Source: Acidimicrobiia bacterium (GTDB taxonomy: Bacteria; Actinomycetota; Acidimicrobiia; IMCC26256; PALSA-610). Taken from it: 64,000 nucleotides of DNA. The notes under the pieces were generated by a model, which was given only the letters and a program-made list of their open reading frames with translations, did not search any database and was not told the DNA's origin. This document shows, in pieces, positions 1 through 11,549 of this stretch (its first letter is position 1; every line of letters starts with the position of its first letter). The stretch covers positions 248,001 through 312,000 of the forward strand of contig BPGH01000002.1 of assembly GCA_026002935.1 (NCBI GenBank), in the 5' to 3' direction. The translations under genes were made by a program, and so were the position numbers.

Positions 1-525
1 GGGATGGTGTCGCAGGGATACTCCCTCTTCCCGTGGCGGACCGTGCGCGCGAACGTCGCATTCGGGCTCGAGTGCGCGAAGGTCCCGTCCCGCGCACGCG
101 CCGAGCGCGTCGACGAGCTCCTCGGGATCGTCGGCCTCGGCGGCTTCGCCGATCGCCTGCCCGGCGAGCTGTCGGGCGGGATGCGCCAGCGGGTCGCGAT
201 CGCGCGCGCCCTCGCGCCCGAACCCGACATCCTGCTGCTCGACGAACCGTTCGGCGCGCTCGACGCGCAGACGAGGCGCGCCATGCAGGACTTCCTGCTG
301 CAGGTCTGGGCGCGCACGCGGGCGACGATCCTGCTCGTGACGCACGACATCGACGAGGCGATCTACCTGGGCCGGCGCGTGTACGTGCTCTCGTCCCGCC
401 CGGGCCGGGTCGCGGCGCGCATCGACGTGCCGTTCGGGTCAAACCGGAGCTGGCAGGTGACCCGCGACCCGCGCTTCCTCGACCTGCGCGACGAGATCCG
501 GGACCTCCTCCTGGCGAACGGCTGA
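1..525 (+). CDS. ABC transporter ATP-binding protein, nitrate/sulfonate/taurine type (5' truncated by window edge)
   Basis: Signature LSGGMRQRVAIARALAPEPDILLLDEPFGALD plus VTHDIDEAIYLGRRVYVLSSRPGRV; Walker A lies outside the window. Confidence 0.93.
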   Translation, partial: GMVSQGYSLFPWRTVRANVAFGLECAKVPSRARAERVDELLGIVGLGGFADRLPGELSGGMRQRVAIARALAPEPDILLLDEPFGALDAQTRRAMQDFLLQVWARTRATILLVTHDIDEAIYLGRRVYVLSSRPGRVAARIDVPFGSNRSWQVTRDPRFLDLRDEIRDLLLANG

Positions 526-573
526 CCGCCCGGGGGCGGGTGCCCGGCCGCCGCCGCTAGCTTCCGGGGCGGG

Positions 574-1413
574 ATGGACGCCGTCACGTTCTTCGGGCTC
601 GAGCGCGTCGACGACCTGCGCTGGCGGATGCCGGTCGTCCGCGGCCTGATCTCGGGCACCGGCGCCCTGTTCGGCGGGTGCGGGCTGGGCGCCGCGATCG
701 AGATCGCCGAGCGGGCCACCGGCCGCCCCTGCGTGTGGGCGACCGCGCAGTACCTCTCGTTCGCGCGGCCGCCGTCGGTGCTGGAGCTCGACGTCACGGA
801 GGTCGTGCGGGGCCACAAGATCAGCCAGGTGCGCGTCACCGCGCACGTCGGGGACGCCGAGATCCTCACCGTGCTCGGAGCGTTCGGCCACCGGCCGGAG
901 GTGCCGCTCGGGGGACAGTGGGCGGTGATGCCCGACGTGCCGCCGCCCGGCGACTGCCCCCCGCGACCGCTGATGCAGCACCAGCGCGGCACGATCGCGG
1001 ACCGCATCGAGACGCGGCTCGCGCTCGGCCGCCCCCACTGGGAGCTGCCGGGTCCCCCCGGCCCGGGCACCTCGGCGCTGTGGATCCGGCTGCCCGGGCT
1101 CCTCGAGACGTCGGCCGCCGCGCTCGCGATCGTCGGCGACTTCGTGCCGTTCGGGATCAGCCAGGCGCTCGGACGGCGGGCCGGCGGGCAGAGCCTCGAC
1201 AACACCCTGCGGGTCGCGGACCGGGCGCAGACGGAGTGGGTGCTCGCCGACGTGCGCGTCCACGCCGTCCACGACGGCTTCGGCCACGGGCTCGTGCACC
1301 TGTGGACGCCCGGCGGCACGCTGCTGGCCACCGCCAGCCAGTCGATCCGCGTGCGAGCATGGCGGGAGCCCGGCGAGGCGCTCACGGAGCTGGAAGGCGA
1401 GGTCACACGATGA
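574..1413 (+). CDS. Thioesterase-superfamily (acyl-CoA thioesterase/TesB-like) protein
   Basis: 279 aa; hotdog-like pattern (GGCGLGAAIEIAERATGRPCVWATAQYLSFARPPSVLELDV); stop overlaps next start (ATGA). Confidence 0.7.
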   Translation: MDAVTFFGLERVDDLRWRMPVVRGLISGTGALFGGCGLGAAIEIAERATGRPCVWATAQYLSFARPPSVLELDVTEVVRGHKISQVRVTAHVGDAEILTVLGAFGHRPEVPLGGQWAVMPDVPPPGDCPPRPLMQHQRGTIADRIETRLALGRPHWELPGPPGPGTSALWIRLPGLLETSAAALAIVGDFVPFGISQALGRRAGGQSLDNTLRVADRAQTEWVLADVRVHAVHDGFGHGLVHLWTPGGTLLATASQSIRVRAWREPGEALTELEGEVTR

Positions 1414-2366
1414 CGGTCCCGCAGCGGTACGGCGTCACGTTCCCCTTCGACGGCATCCCGCTCGCCGAACAGCGTGACCTCGTGCAGGAGATCGCCGACC
1501 TCGGCTACACCGACCTGTGGTCGGCCGAGTCGGGTGGTCACGACGCGTTCGTCCCGCTCGCGGTCGCCGCGCAGTGGGCGCCGTCGCTGCGGCTCGGCAC
1601 CGCGATCGTGCCCGCCTTCACGCGCGGCGCCCACACGCTCGCGTCCACGGTCGCGTCGATGTGCCAGGCCGCCCCCGGCCGGTTCGCACTCGGCATCGGC
1701 ACGTCCTCCGACGTGATCGTCGAGCGGTGGAACGGCCTGCGGTTCGAGAAGCCCTACCAGCGGGTGCGCGACACGATCCGCTTCCTGCGCTCGGCACTGG
1801 CCGGCGAGAAGGTGACCGCCGAGTACGAGACGTTCTCGGTGAACGGGTTCCGCCTCGGCATCCCGGTGCCGGAGCAACCTCCGATCCTGGTCGCCGCGCT
1901 GCGCGAGGGGATGTTGCGGCTCGCGGGCCGGGAGGCGGACGGTGCGATCGTCAACTGGCTGTCGGCCGACGACGTCGCGAAGGTCGTGCCGTACGTCGGC
2001 GAGGGCAAGGAGATCGTCGCCCGCATCTTCGTGTTCCCGACCGACGACGCCGGCGTGGTGTACGCCGTCGGCAAGCGCGCGATCGCGTCCTACCTGACCG
2101 TGCCCGTCTACGCGAGGTTCCACGATTGGCTCGGACGGGGCGACGAGCTCGCGGACCTGTGGCGGCTGTGGCGGGAGGGCGACCGCAGGGCCGCCGCCGA
2201 GAGCATCCCGGAACACGTGGTCGACCAGCTCCTCGTGTGGGGGCCGCCCGAGCGCTGCCGCGAGCACATCCAGCGCTACGTCGACAACGGGGTCACGACA
2301 CCCGCGCCCGCGCTCTTCACCGGCCCCGACACGTTGCGCGACGTGCTGCGCGCGCTCAGGCCCTGA
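1410..2366 (+). CDS. LLM class flavin-dependent (F420-type) oxidoreductase
   Basis: In-frame ATG at 1410 inside the 678-2366 ORF; MTVPQRYGVTFPFDGIPLAEQRDL...FALGIGTSSDVIVERWNGLRFEKPYQRVRDTIRFLR typical of luciferase-like monooxygenases. Confidence 0.88.
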   Translation: MTVPQRYGVTFPFDGIPLAEQRDLVQEIADLGYTDLWSAESGGHDAFVPLAVAAQWAPSLRLGTAIVPAFTRGAHTLASTVASMCQAAPGRFALGIGTSSDVIVERWNGLRFEKPYQRVRDTIRFLRSALAGEKVTAEYETFSVNGFRLGIPVPEQPPILVAALREGMLRLAGREADGAIVNWLSADDVAKVVPYVGEGKEIVARIFVFPTDDAGVVYAVGKRAIASYLTVPVYARFHDWLGRGDELADLWRLWREGDRRAAAESIPEHVVDQLLVWGPPERCREHIQRYVDNGVTTPAPALFTGPDTLRDVLRALRP

Positions 2367-2367
2367 C

Positions 2368-3966
2368 GTGGCGCGCCGCTTCCCCCGCCACCTGCGGCGA
2401 CGGATCGTCGACCTCCGCGGCGTGTGGGACTTCCGCCTCGACGGGGATCCCCCCGACGTGATGGCCGTGCCCGGGTGTTGGGACGCCACGCCGCGCTACG
2501 CGGGCCGCCGCGGCGTCGGGGTCTACCGGCGCGAGCTCCTCCTCACCGACGGCACCCCGCACCGCCTCGTGCTCGACGGCGTGCAGCATGCGTGCCGCGT
2601 CCTGCTCGACGGCGAGGAGATCGGTTCGCACGACGGCGGGTTCACCCGCTTCGCCGTCGACGTGCCGCGCAGCGGCGTGCTGGAGGTGCACGTCGACAAC
2701 CGGGACGGCGCCTCCCCCCTGCACCGGGACTTCTACGACTGGCACCACTACGGCGGGATCGCGCGCGGTGCCGAGCTGCACCGCCTGGGCCCGGCCTGGA
2801 TCGACGACGTGCGCGTCACGACCGTCGCGGTCGACCCGGTCCCCGTGGTCGACCTCGCGATCGACCTGGGCGGCGGGCCGGCCCCCCTGACGGTTCGCCT
2901 GGGCGGCGTCGAGCTCCGCCGCGACCGGGCCGGCGGCACCGTGCGGGAGCGGCTGGAGCTGCCCGGGCTCGCGCGCTGGTCGCTGCGCGAGCCGCACCTC
3001 CACGCGCTCGAGGTGCGCTTCGGAGAGGACGACTGGCGCGAGCGCGTCGGGCTGCGGGTCGTCGCGACCGACGGCGACCGCCTCACGATCAACGGTGAGC
3101 CGGTCCGCCTGCTCGGCGTCAATCGCCACGACTCGCACCCCGACCACGGGTTCGCGCTCCCCGACGACCACCGCCTGTGCGACCTCCAGCTCGTCGAGCG
3201 GCTCGGCGCGAACTTCGTGCGGGGCGGCCACTACCCCCAGGACGAGACCTTCCTGGAGCTGTGCGACGAGCGGGGGATCGCCGTGTGGTCCGAGGCGACC
3301 GCGTGGCAGCCCGACGCGAGGCAGCTCGGCGACGAGTCGTGGCTCGGGGCGGCCGAGCGCAACATCGACGAGATGGTCGCGGTCGCCCGCAACCACCCGT
3401 CGGTCGTGCTGTGGGGCCTCCTGAACGAGGGCCGCAGCGACGACCCCGCGTGCCGGCCCGGCTACGAACGCCTGATCGGGCGGTTGCGGGCGCTCGACCC
3501 GTCACGCCCGGTGACCTACGCGGGGAACCACACGGAGCACGACGTGTGCGAGGACCTCGTCGACGTCGTGGGCGTCAACACCTACCCCGGCTGGTACCAC
3601 GACGAGATCGCGGACGTGGGTGCGGTGCTCGACCGTCTCGCCGCGCACGTCGACCCCTCGAAGCCGGTGATCGTGTCGGAGATCGGCGCGGAGGGCGTCC
3701 GCGGCTGGCGTGACGCGGCGCGCGACCGCTGGAGCGAGGAGCACCAGTCGGACCTGCTCGACGCCGCGATCCGCCACGTGCTCGCCGACGGGTCGCGCTT
3801 CACCGGGATCGCGATCTGGGTGTTCGCCGACTTCCGGACCTCGAACGCGATGCCGCGGGTGCTCGGCCGCCCGCGCAACTACAACCAGAAGGGCGTCGTC
3901 GACGAGTACCGGCGACCGAAGCTCGCGACCGACACGGTCGCCCGGGCGTTCCGGGCATCCCGGTGA
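2368..3966 (+). CDS. Glycoside hydrolase family 2 (beta-glucuronidase/beta-galactosidase-like)
   Basis: GTG start; LLGVNRHDSHPDHGFAL, VLWGLLNEG (acid/base Glu context) and VIVSEIGAEGVRGWRD (nucleophile context). Confidence 0.9.
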   Translation: MARRFPRHLRRRIVDLRGVWDFRLDGDPPDVMAVPGCWDATPRYAGRRGVGVYRRELLLTDGTPHRLVLDGVQHACRVLLDGEEIGSHDGGFTRFAVDVPRSGVLEVHVDNRDGASPLHRDFYDWHHYGGIARGAELHRLGPAWIDDVRVTTVAVDPVPVVDLAIDLGGGPAPLTVRLGGVELRRDRAGGTVRERLELPGLARWSLREPHLHALEVRFGEDDWRERVGLRVVATDGDRLTINGEPVRLLGVNRHDSHPDHGFALPDDHRLCDLQLVERLGANFVRGGHYPQDETFLELCDERGIAVWSEATAWQPDARQLGDESWLGAAERNIDEMVAVARNHPSVVLWGLLNEGRSDDPACRPGYERLIGRLRALDPSRPVTYAGNHTEHDVCEDLVDVVGVNTYPGWYHDEIADVGAVLDRLAAHVDPSKPVIVSEIGAEGVRGWRDAARDRWSEEHQSDLLDAAIRHVLADGSRFTGIAIWVFADFRTSNAMPRVLGRPRNYNQKGVVDEYRRPKLATDTVARAFRASR

Positions 3967-5021
3967 CCCGGGCGCGCAACTTCTCGACCTGGGCCTACTG
4001 GCGCCTCCGGCTCGAGGCGCTCGAGGCCGCGGACCCGCTCCCCGACGACGACGCCGGCATCGGCCCGTGGCGCGAGCGCGTGCGGCGCAGGCTCGGGGAG
4101 CTGGTGGGCCCCTGGCCCGAACGGGTGCCGCCCGACCTGGAGGTCCGCGCCGAGCACCGCCACGAGGGCCACCGCCGCGAAGAGGTCGTCTTCGACAGCG
4201 AGCGCTTCATGTCGGTCCCGGCGAACCTGCTCGTGCCCGACGGCCGCGACGCCCCGGGCCCGGCGGTGCTCGCGGTGCACGGGCACGGGCTCGACAAGGA
4301 CTCGGTGTGCGGCGTCGGCCCCGCACCGGAGGCGCCCCGGGCCGACTACGCCCGCCAGCTCGTGCGGCGGGGCTTCGTGGTGCTCGCCCCCGACCTGCGG
4401 GGATTCGGCGAGCGGGCCGACACGATGCTCGGGCGGCTCGACACCGCCGACCTCGCGGCCGACGTCGTGCAACACCACTTCGACTGCGACTGGCCGCTCG
4501 TCTGCGCCGTCATGGCCGGCGTCAGCCCCCTCGCCCAGAACCTGCACGACCTGCGTTGCGCGCTGGACGTGCTCGCGGCGCACCCGCTGGTCGACCCGGG
4601 GCGCATCGGCGTCGCCGGCTGGTCCTACGGCGGCACGCTCGCGCTCTTCCTCGCCGCCCTCGACGAGCGCGTGCGCGCCGCGGTCGTGTCCTCGTTCTTC
4701 TCGTCGTGGCGCGCCGCGCACGCCGTGCCCTGGAACATGTGCGGCAGCCAGGTCCTGTGGGGGATGCTCGGCCGGATCGAGCACCTCGACGTCGCGGCGC
4801 TCGTCGCACCCCGCGCGCTCGCGATCGAGAGCAGCGAGGACGACGTGATGTTCCCCGCCGCGGTCGCCCGCGCCGAGGTCGCCCGGCTGCGGCGCGTGTA
4901 CCGGCACCTCGGCGCGCCGGACGCGCTCGTCCACGACGTCGTGGCGGGCGACCACGCGTGGAACGGCCGCCGGACCCTCGACGCGCTCGCGGCCGCGCTC
5001 GGCGGCGGCGCGTCCGGCTGA
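3963..5021 (+). CDS. Alpha/beta hydrolase (acetyl xylan esterase / dienelactone hydrolase-like)
   Basis: Nucleophile elbow GVAGWSYGGTLAL; VLAPDLRGFGERADTM; catalytic His region GDHAWNGRR; overlaps GH2 stop by 4 nt. Confidence 0.85.
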   Translation: MTRARNFSTWAYWRLRLEALEAADPLPDDDAGIGPWRERVRRRLGELVGPWPERVPPDLEVRAEHRHEGHRREEVVFDSERFMSVPANLLVPDGRDAPGPAVLAVHGHGLDKDSVCGVGPAPEAPRADYARQLVRRGFVVLAPDLRGFGERADTMLGRLDTADLAADVVQHHFDCDWPLVCAVMAGVSPLAQNLHDLRCALDVLAAHPLVDPGRIGVAGWSYGGTLALFLAALDERVRAAVVSSFFSSWRAAHAVPWNMCGSQVLWGMLGRIEHLDVAALVAPRALAIESSEDDVMFPAAVARAEVARLRRVYRHLGAPDALVHDVVAGDHAWNGRRTLDALAAALGGGASG

Positions 5022-5061
5022 CGGCCCGGCCGGGGCCGGCGCGCGCGCCCGGCCGGCCGCC

Positions 5062-5526
5062 CTACCCGGGCAGCGGGCTCCAGGACTCCACGACCGGGGC
5101 GGCGCCCGCGGCCGGGAACCGAACGCGGGCGCGCAGGTGCGTCACCCCGTCGACGCGCGCCTCGAGGGCCACGACGCGGTCGGCGCCGGCGACGCCGCTG
5201 CCCGGCTCGGGACGGCACCACGCCTCGGCCGCCGGCTGGGGCGACGACGCGGGCAGCGTCGCGATCCGACGCGCGTTCGCGGCGTCGCCGCACACGGGCG
5301 CGCCGGTCACGCCGGCCGCGGGGTCGCGGCGCAGCACCTGGATGCCCAGGTCGGCGGCGCCGCTCGCGCCGTAGACCAGCTCGCGGCCCGGCCGGATCGC
5401 CCGGCTCGTCTGGCGCAGGCTCGCGTCCGCGAACGTCGAGAGGGCGAGCGCGACGATCCCGACCGCCGAGAGCATCACGAGCGCGATGACCAGCGCGCTC
5501 GCCCGTTCGTCACGGGCGCGCCGCAC
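5062..5526 (-). CDS. PilX-like pilus-assembly associated protein
   Basis: 154 aa; RRARDERASALVIALVMLSAVGIVALALSTFADASLRQTSRA hydrophobic N-terminal helix; position in pilin cluster. Confidence 0.55.
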   Translation of the reverse strand: MRRARDERASALVIALVMLSAVGIVALALSTFADASLRQTSRAIRPGRELVYGASGAADLGIQVLRRDPAAGVTGAPVCGDAANARRIATLPASSPQPAAEAWCRPEPGSGVAGADRVVALEARVDGVTHLRARVRFPAAGAAPVVESWSPLPG

Positions 5527-5535
5527 GGCGAACGC

Positions 5536-5889
5536 TCAGTTCACGTTCGGGCACGCGACCGGCGCGCCGGTCTGCGGGCGCAGCTGCGGCTGGTTCGCGC
5601 TGTTCCAGCTCGACCAGTTGTAGTAGGTCGACTGCGACGCGAGGAACCCGCCCGACACGAGCTGCGACTCGGTGGGGCGGGTCGTCGAGCCGTTCTTCGC
5701 GCGGTACGACTCGATCGCGGTGATGATCGTCTGCGCGTCGGTACGGCAGGCACTCGTCTCGCCCCGGTCGGTGATGCCCCCCACCGCGAACACGACGACC
5801 CCGGCGAGGATGCCGAGGATGACGATCACGACGAGTAGCTCGACGAGCGAGAACCCGTGATCCGGCCGGCGCTTCGGCGTGCTACCCAT
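5536..5889 (-). CDS. Type IV pilin / GspG-like major pseudopilin
   Basis: Prepilin motif GFSLVELLVVIVILGILAGVVVFAVGG; start ATG at 5889 (alternative at 5895). Confidence 0.88.
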   Translation of the reverse strand: MGSTPKRRPDHGFSLVELLVVIVILGILAGVVVFAVGGITDRGETSACRTDAQTIITAIESYRAKNGSTTRPTESQLVSGGFLASQSTYYNWSSWNSANQPQLRPQTGAPVACPNVN

Positions 5890-5933
5890 CTCCATCTCCC
5901 AGCTCCGGGTGCCAGCCTTTGACATCGGCGCGC

Positions 5934-6464
5934 TCAGGGGAGGCTTGAGCCCGGTTCGGTCACCCGGCGCGTCGCGCGCAGCGTCGCGGTCAGCCCGGGG
6001 GTCTTGTCGTCGCCCGGCTGGACGACCTCGAGGTCGATTCGCGCACATCGCGCAGTACAGGTCGCGCGCGCCGACGAGACGCCGGGCGCGAGCACGGTCT
6101 CGGCCGGTGCCGCCGCGGCGGGGGCGCACACGCGGCGCACGAGCGCGGGCGGGCTCCCCGTGAGGGCGTAGGCGACGACGCGGTCGGCGACCGGCGAGGT
6201 GAGCTTCACGAGCGCGGGGCCGCCGCACGCCGCGGAGGTGTCGTCGACCACGGCCTGTTCGGCGCCCTGTACGTCGGCGCCGAACCAGTGGGCGGTCAGC
6301 TCGAGGGCATTCGACTCGCGCAGCGACGTGTCGCCGCCCTGGGTGTGGCGCAGGCCCGCGATGAGCGCACCCGTCAGCGCGAGGAAGATGGCCCCCATCA
6401 CCGCGATCGACACGAGCAGCTCGGGCAGCGTGAACCCGGCCTCGGCGCGCCCGCGGCCGCTCAC
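5934..6464 (-). CDS. Prepilin-type N-terminal cleavage/methylation domain protein (PilW-like)
   Basis: AEAGFTLPELLVSIAVMGAIFLALTGALIAGLRHTQGG. Confidence 0.8.
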   Translation of the reverse strand: MSGRGRAEAGFTLPELLVSIAVMGAIFLALTGALIAGLRHTQGGDTSLRESNALELTAHWFGADVQGAEQAVVDDTSAACGGPALVKLTSPVADRVVAYALTGSPPALVRRVCAPAAAAPAETVLAPGVSSARATCTARCARIDLEVVQPGDDKTPGLTATLRATRRVTEPGSSLP

Positions 6465-6919
6465 GACGACGCCCGCTTCACGACGACCATCGTCTCGACC
6501 ACGCCGCGCGAGCGGTTCGTGCCCTCGACGGCGAACCGCACGCGCTGGATCCCGTTGTCGCCCGAGCGCACGCAGCGGGAGCGGCTGGTCGAGAAGCCCG
6601 CGGTGGCGCCCCCGTCCCAGTACTCGATCGAGCGCCAGCGGACGCGCAGCGGGCGGCCGGGCGCCGGCTGGAGCGCGACGCGGTAGTCGCGCTGGCGCGC
6701 GCAGGGCACATACGGCAGCTCCTGGAGCTGCTCGGCGTAGCGGCGCGCCCAGGCGTCGGCGAGCGCCAGCTCGCGCTTGAGCGAGCTGGCGTTGTGCGTA
6801 CCACCGATCGCGCCGAGGATCACCGCGAACGCGATGCCCATGATCGCGACCGTCACGAGCAGCTCGACGAGGCTGAGTCCGCTCGCGTCGCCGGGGCGCC
6901 GGCCGCCGCGCACCCTCAC
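6461..6919 (-). CDS. Prepilin-type N-terminal cleavage domain protein (PilV/GspI-like)
   Basis: DASGLSLVELLVTVAIMGIAFAVILGAIGGTHN; GTG at 6919 overlaps the upstream gene stop (GTGA). Confidence 0.78.
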   Translation of the reverse strand: MRVRGGRRPGDASGLSLVELLVTVAIMGIAFAVILGAIGGTHNASSLKRELALADAWARRYAEQLQELPYVPCARQRDYRVALQPAPGRPLRVRWRSIEYWDGGATAGFSTSRSRCVRSGDNGIQRVRFAVEGTNRSRGVVETMVVVKRASS

Positions 6920-8136
6920 ACCCCCGGGGGCGGTTGCACGATCGGCGCGGTCTCGAACACGCCGTAGATCGCGGAGACCAGCGCGAGCGCGACGAACCCG
7001 ACGACGACCGCCATCCCGACGATGACCGCCGGCTCGACGAGCGCCGTGAGGCGCTTGATCCGGTGCTCGAGCTCGCGCTCGTAGAAGCGCGCCGCGTTGC
7101 GGAGCTGCACGTCGAGCGCGCCCGTCCGCTCCCCGACCGCGAGCATCTGCACCGCGGCGGGCGGGATCGAGCGGGTCGCCGCGAGCGGCCCGGCGAGACC
7201 GTGACCCTCGAGCAGCCGCTCCCTGACGGTGCGCAGCTCGCGGGCGACCACCCGGTTGTTCGCGCCCACGGCCGCGGCGGCGAGCGTGTCGGGGAGCCCG
7301 ATCCCCGCCGAGACCATCGCGCTCATGACCCGGCAGATCCGCTCGACCGCGGCGAAACACACCACGTCTCCCACGAGCGGGGTGCGCATCAACACGGTGT
7401 CGCGCACCGCCCGACCCGGCTCCGTCCGGTTGCCCGCGACGACGAGCGCCACCGCGAGCAGGAGCAGCCCCGCCCACACGAACCACCAGTCCTGTGCGAG
7501 CCCGGAGACGGTCATCAGCGCGCGCGTCGTCGCCGGCAGCTCGGCGTCGAGCGCCTCGAAGAACCGGGTGAAGCGCGGCAACACCCACGTCGTGAGGATG
7601 ATCGCCGTGACGATCGACATCAGCATCACGACCACCGGGTAGGTGAGGGCCGATCGCACCTTCGCCCGGGCCTCGATGTCGCGGTCCATGTAGTCGGCGA
7701 GCTGGTCGAGCGCGAGGTCGAGCCGCCCGGTGAGCTCGGCCGAGCGCAGCACCCCGAGGTAGTACGGGGGGAAGATCGCGGCGTGGCGGGCGAAGGCGTC
7801 GGTGAGCGTCAGCCCGTGGTTGATCTGCTCGTGCGCGTCCCGGAGGATCTCGCGCAACCGCTTGGAGGTCGTCATCTCCGACAGCGTGTCGAGCGAATCG
7901 GTCAACGGGATCCCGCTGCGCACGAACTCGCCGAGCTGGCGGGTCACGTGCATGAGGTCGACCCGGGAGACGCGCTCGGGCAGGAGCGTCAGCACCGGGC
8001 GCCGGATCTCCACGGTCTGCACCGCGAGGTTCGCCCGCAGCAGCTCGGCGCGCAGGGCGGCCTCGCTGCGGGCCTCGGCCGTCCGCCGGACGGTCCGGCC
8101 GTCCTCGGTCGTCGCGACGTAGCGGAACCTCGTCAT
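6916..8136 (-). CDS. Type II secretion system F / PilC family membrane protein
   Basis: MTRFRYVATTEDGRTVRRTAEARSEAAL...LGEFVRSGIPLTDSLDTLSEMTTSKRLREIL..., two repeated TM blocks typical of GspF/PilC. Confidence 0.93.
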   Translation of the reverse strand: MTRFRYVATTEDGRTVRRTAEARSEAALRAELLRANLAVQTVEIRRPVLTLLPERVSRVDLMHVTRQLGEFVRSGIPLTDSLDTLSEMTTSKRLREILRDAHEQINHGLTLTDAFARHAAIFPPYYLGVLRSAELTGRLDLALDQLADYMDRDIEARAKVRSALTYPVVVMLMSIVTAIILTTWVLPRFTRFFEALDAELPATTRALMTVSGLAQDWWFVWAGLLLLAVALVVAGNRTEPGRAVRDTVLMRTPLVGDVVCFAAVERICRVMSAMVSAGIGLPDTLAAAAVGANNRVVARELRTVRERLLEGHGLAGPLAATRSIPPAAVQMLAVGERTGALDVQLRNAARFYERELEHRIKRLTALVEPAVIVGMAVVVGFVALALVSAIYGVFETAPIVQPPPGV

Positions 8137-8138
8137 CG

Positions 8139-9962
<1,824 letters not shown>

Positions 9963-10092
9963 CGCAGTGCTCCTCGTCGCGCGCGACGGCCCCGGTGGCC
10001 AACGTGTAGATCGGCACGCGCGGGCGCCGGAGGAGCGCGCGACCCGGACGGCTCTTGCGCGGGAACGGTCCGAACGGCGCGAAACGCCGCGG

Positions 10093-10848
10093 TCAGGCGA
10101 CGCGCTTGAGCTTCACGTCCTCGTGGCGCACCTCGGCGAGGTTGCACGCGACGAGCACGCGAACGAGCCACCAGCCGGGGTCGATCTCGCCCCGGTGCAG
10201 CGCGAACCGGGCGGAGGTCGGGGCCGCGTGGTGGTTGTTGTGCAGGCCCTCACCCGCCGTGAGCAGCGCCAGCACCCGTCCGTTGGTCGCCGAGTTCTCG
10301 TACGGCTGCGTCCCGAAGCGGTGCCCGACCGCGTTGATCGCGCCCGACAGCAGCAGGTACCCGGCCGCGTGCAGGCCCGCCGCCAGGAACCCGACCCACA
10401 GCGGGAACCCGAGCGCCCACATCACGACCACCAGGATCGTGATGCCGACGGCGAGCCCGGCGAACGCGTGGTCGAGGAAGAGCCGGTCGAGCCGGTCGGC
10501 GGGCAGGTCGCGCGCGTACTTCCGCAGCGTCTCCGGGTCGCGCGCCGCCCGGCGGTACAGGCCGGCGTTGCCGAGCTGCACCCGCCAGAAGCCGAGCACC
10601 GCCGGGCTGTGGGGGTCCTCGTCGGTGTCGGTCGCGGCGTGGTGCTTGCGGTGCACGGCGGCCCACTCGCGTGGCCGCATGCCGGTGGTGATCCAGATCA
10701 CGAGGCGCGACGGCAGCACGAGCGCCGGGTGCAGCGTGAGGGCCCGGTGCGCGAGCGAGCGGTGCAGGTACACGGTGGTCACGGCGGCGGCGATCTGGGT
10801 GACGATCGCGGCGGCGACCACGGCGGCGAGCAGGTCGGTCCACGGCAT
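10093..10848 (-). CDS. Acyl-CoA / fatty acid delta-9-type desaturase
   Basis: His boxes [15 protein letters not shown] and [14 protein letters not shown] at 10848 inside the oversized 10093-13686 ORF. Confidence 0.92.
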   Translation of the reverse strand: MPWTDLLAAVVAAAIVTQIAAAVTTVYLHRSLAHRALTLHPALVLPSRLVIWITTGMRPREWAAVHRKHHAATDTDEDPHSPAVLGFWRVQLGNAGLYRRAARDPETLRKYARDLPADRLDRLFLDHAFAGLAVGITILVVVMWALGFPLWVGFLAAGLHAAGYLLLSGAINAVGHRFGTQPYENSATNGRVLALLTAGEGLHNNHHAAPTSARFALHRGEIDPGWWLVRVLVACNLAEVRHEDVKLKRVA

Positions 10849-10865
10849 CCGCGCGACGTTACTAC

Positions 10866-10879
10866 CTACCGGTCGGTAG
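10866..10879. promoter_or_regulatory. Palindrome CTACCG-GT-CGGTAG, putative TetR operator between divergent desaturase and TetR genes
   Basis: Perfect inverted repeat in the 10849-10926 intergenic region. Confidence 0.6.
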
Positions 10880-10926
10880 ACAGGGTCCGGACACCGGGGC
10901 ACCCGCCCGCCTACCCTCGGCACCGC

Positions 10927-11538
10927 ATGGCCCTCCCCGCCGACGCCCCCAGCACCAAGGACCTGATCCTCGCCGTCGCCCGCCGGCGCTTCGCGCAGCA
11001 CGGCTACGCCGGGACCAGCCTCACCGAGATCGCCGACGAGGTCGGGATCCGCCGCCCGAGCCTGCTGTACCACTACCCGTCGAAGGAGGCGCTGTACCGG
11101 GCGGTGCTGCTCGAGTCGTTCGCGGAGTGGTCGGCGCTGGTCGAGCAGGCGATCGTCGAGCCCCGCACCGGGTGGCCGCAGGTCGAACGGGTCGTGCGGG
11201 CGGCGTTCCGCTTCTTCGAGGAGCGTCCCGAGTTCGTGCGGCTGGTGCGCTGGGAGGCGCTCGACGGCGGCCCGATCCTGCGCGACGAGCTGGCCGTGCT
11301 CCTGCGGCCGCTGTTCGAGCGGGGGGCGGCATTCCTCGAGCGCGAGATGGACGCCGGGCGGTTGCGGCGCTACGACGCGCGGCAGCTCCTGCTCACGGGC
11401 TACGGCGCGGTGCTGTCGTACCTCTCCGACGCACCGCTCATGACCGGCCTGCTCGACGTCGACCCGATGTCGCCCGAGGCGCTCGAGGCGCGCCGCGAGC
11501 ACGTCATCGAGGTGCTGCGCAACGCCGTCGCCCCCTGA
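10927..11538 (+). CDS. TetR/AcrR family transcriptional regulator
   Basis: [51 protein letters not shown]. Confidence 0.93.
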   Translation: MALPADAPSTKDLILAVARRRFAQHGYAGTSLTEIADEVGIRRPSLLYHYPSKEALYRAVLLESFAEWSALVEQAIVEPRTGWPQVERVVRAAFRFFEERPEFVRLVRWEALDGGPILRDELAVLLRPLFERGAAFLEREMDAGRLRRYDARQLLLTGYGAVLSYLSDAPLMTGLLDVDPMSPEALEARREHVIEVLRNAVAP

Positions 11539-11549
11539 GACGGGCCGCG

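Noticed and set aside
363-2489. 708-aa antisense ORF (and many similar long ORFs, e.g. 3710-5374 +, 6934-8343 +, 16659-19835 +, 8349-10109 +)
   Set aside because: Arg/Ala/Pro/Gly-rich composition opposite or frame-shifted to clearly conserved genes; long spurious ORFs are expected at this GC content.
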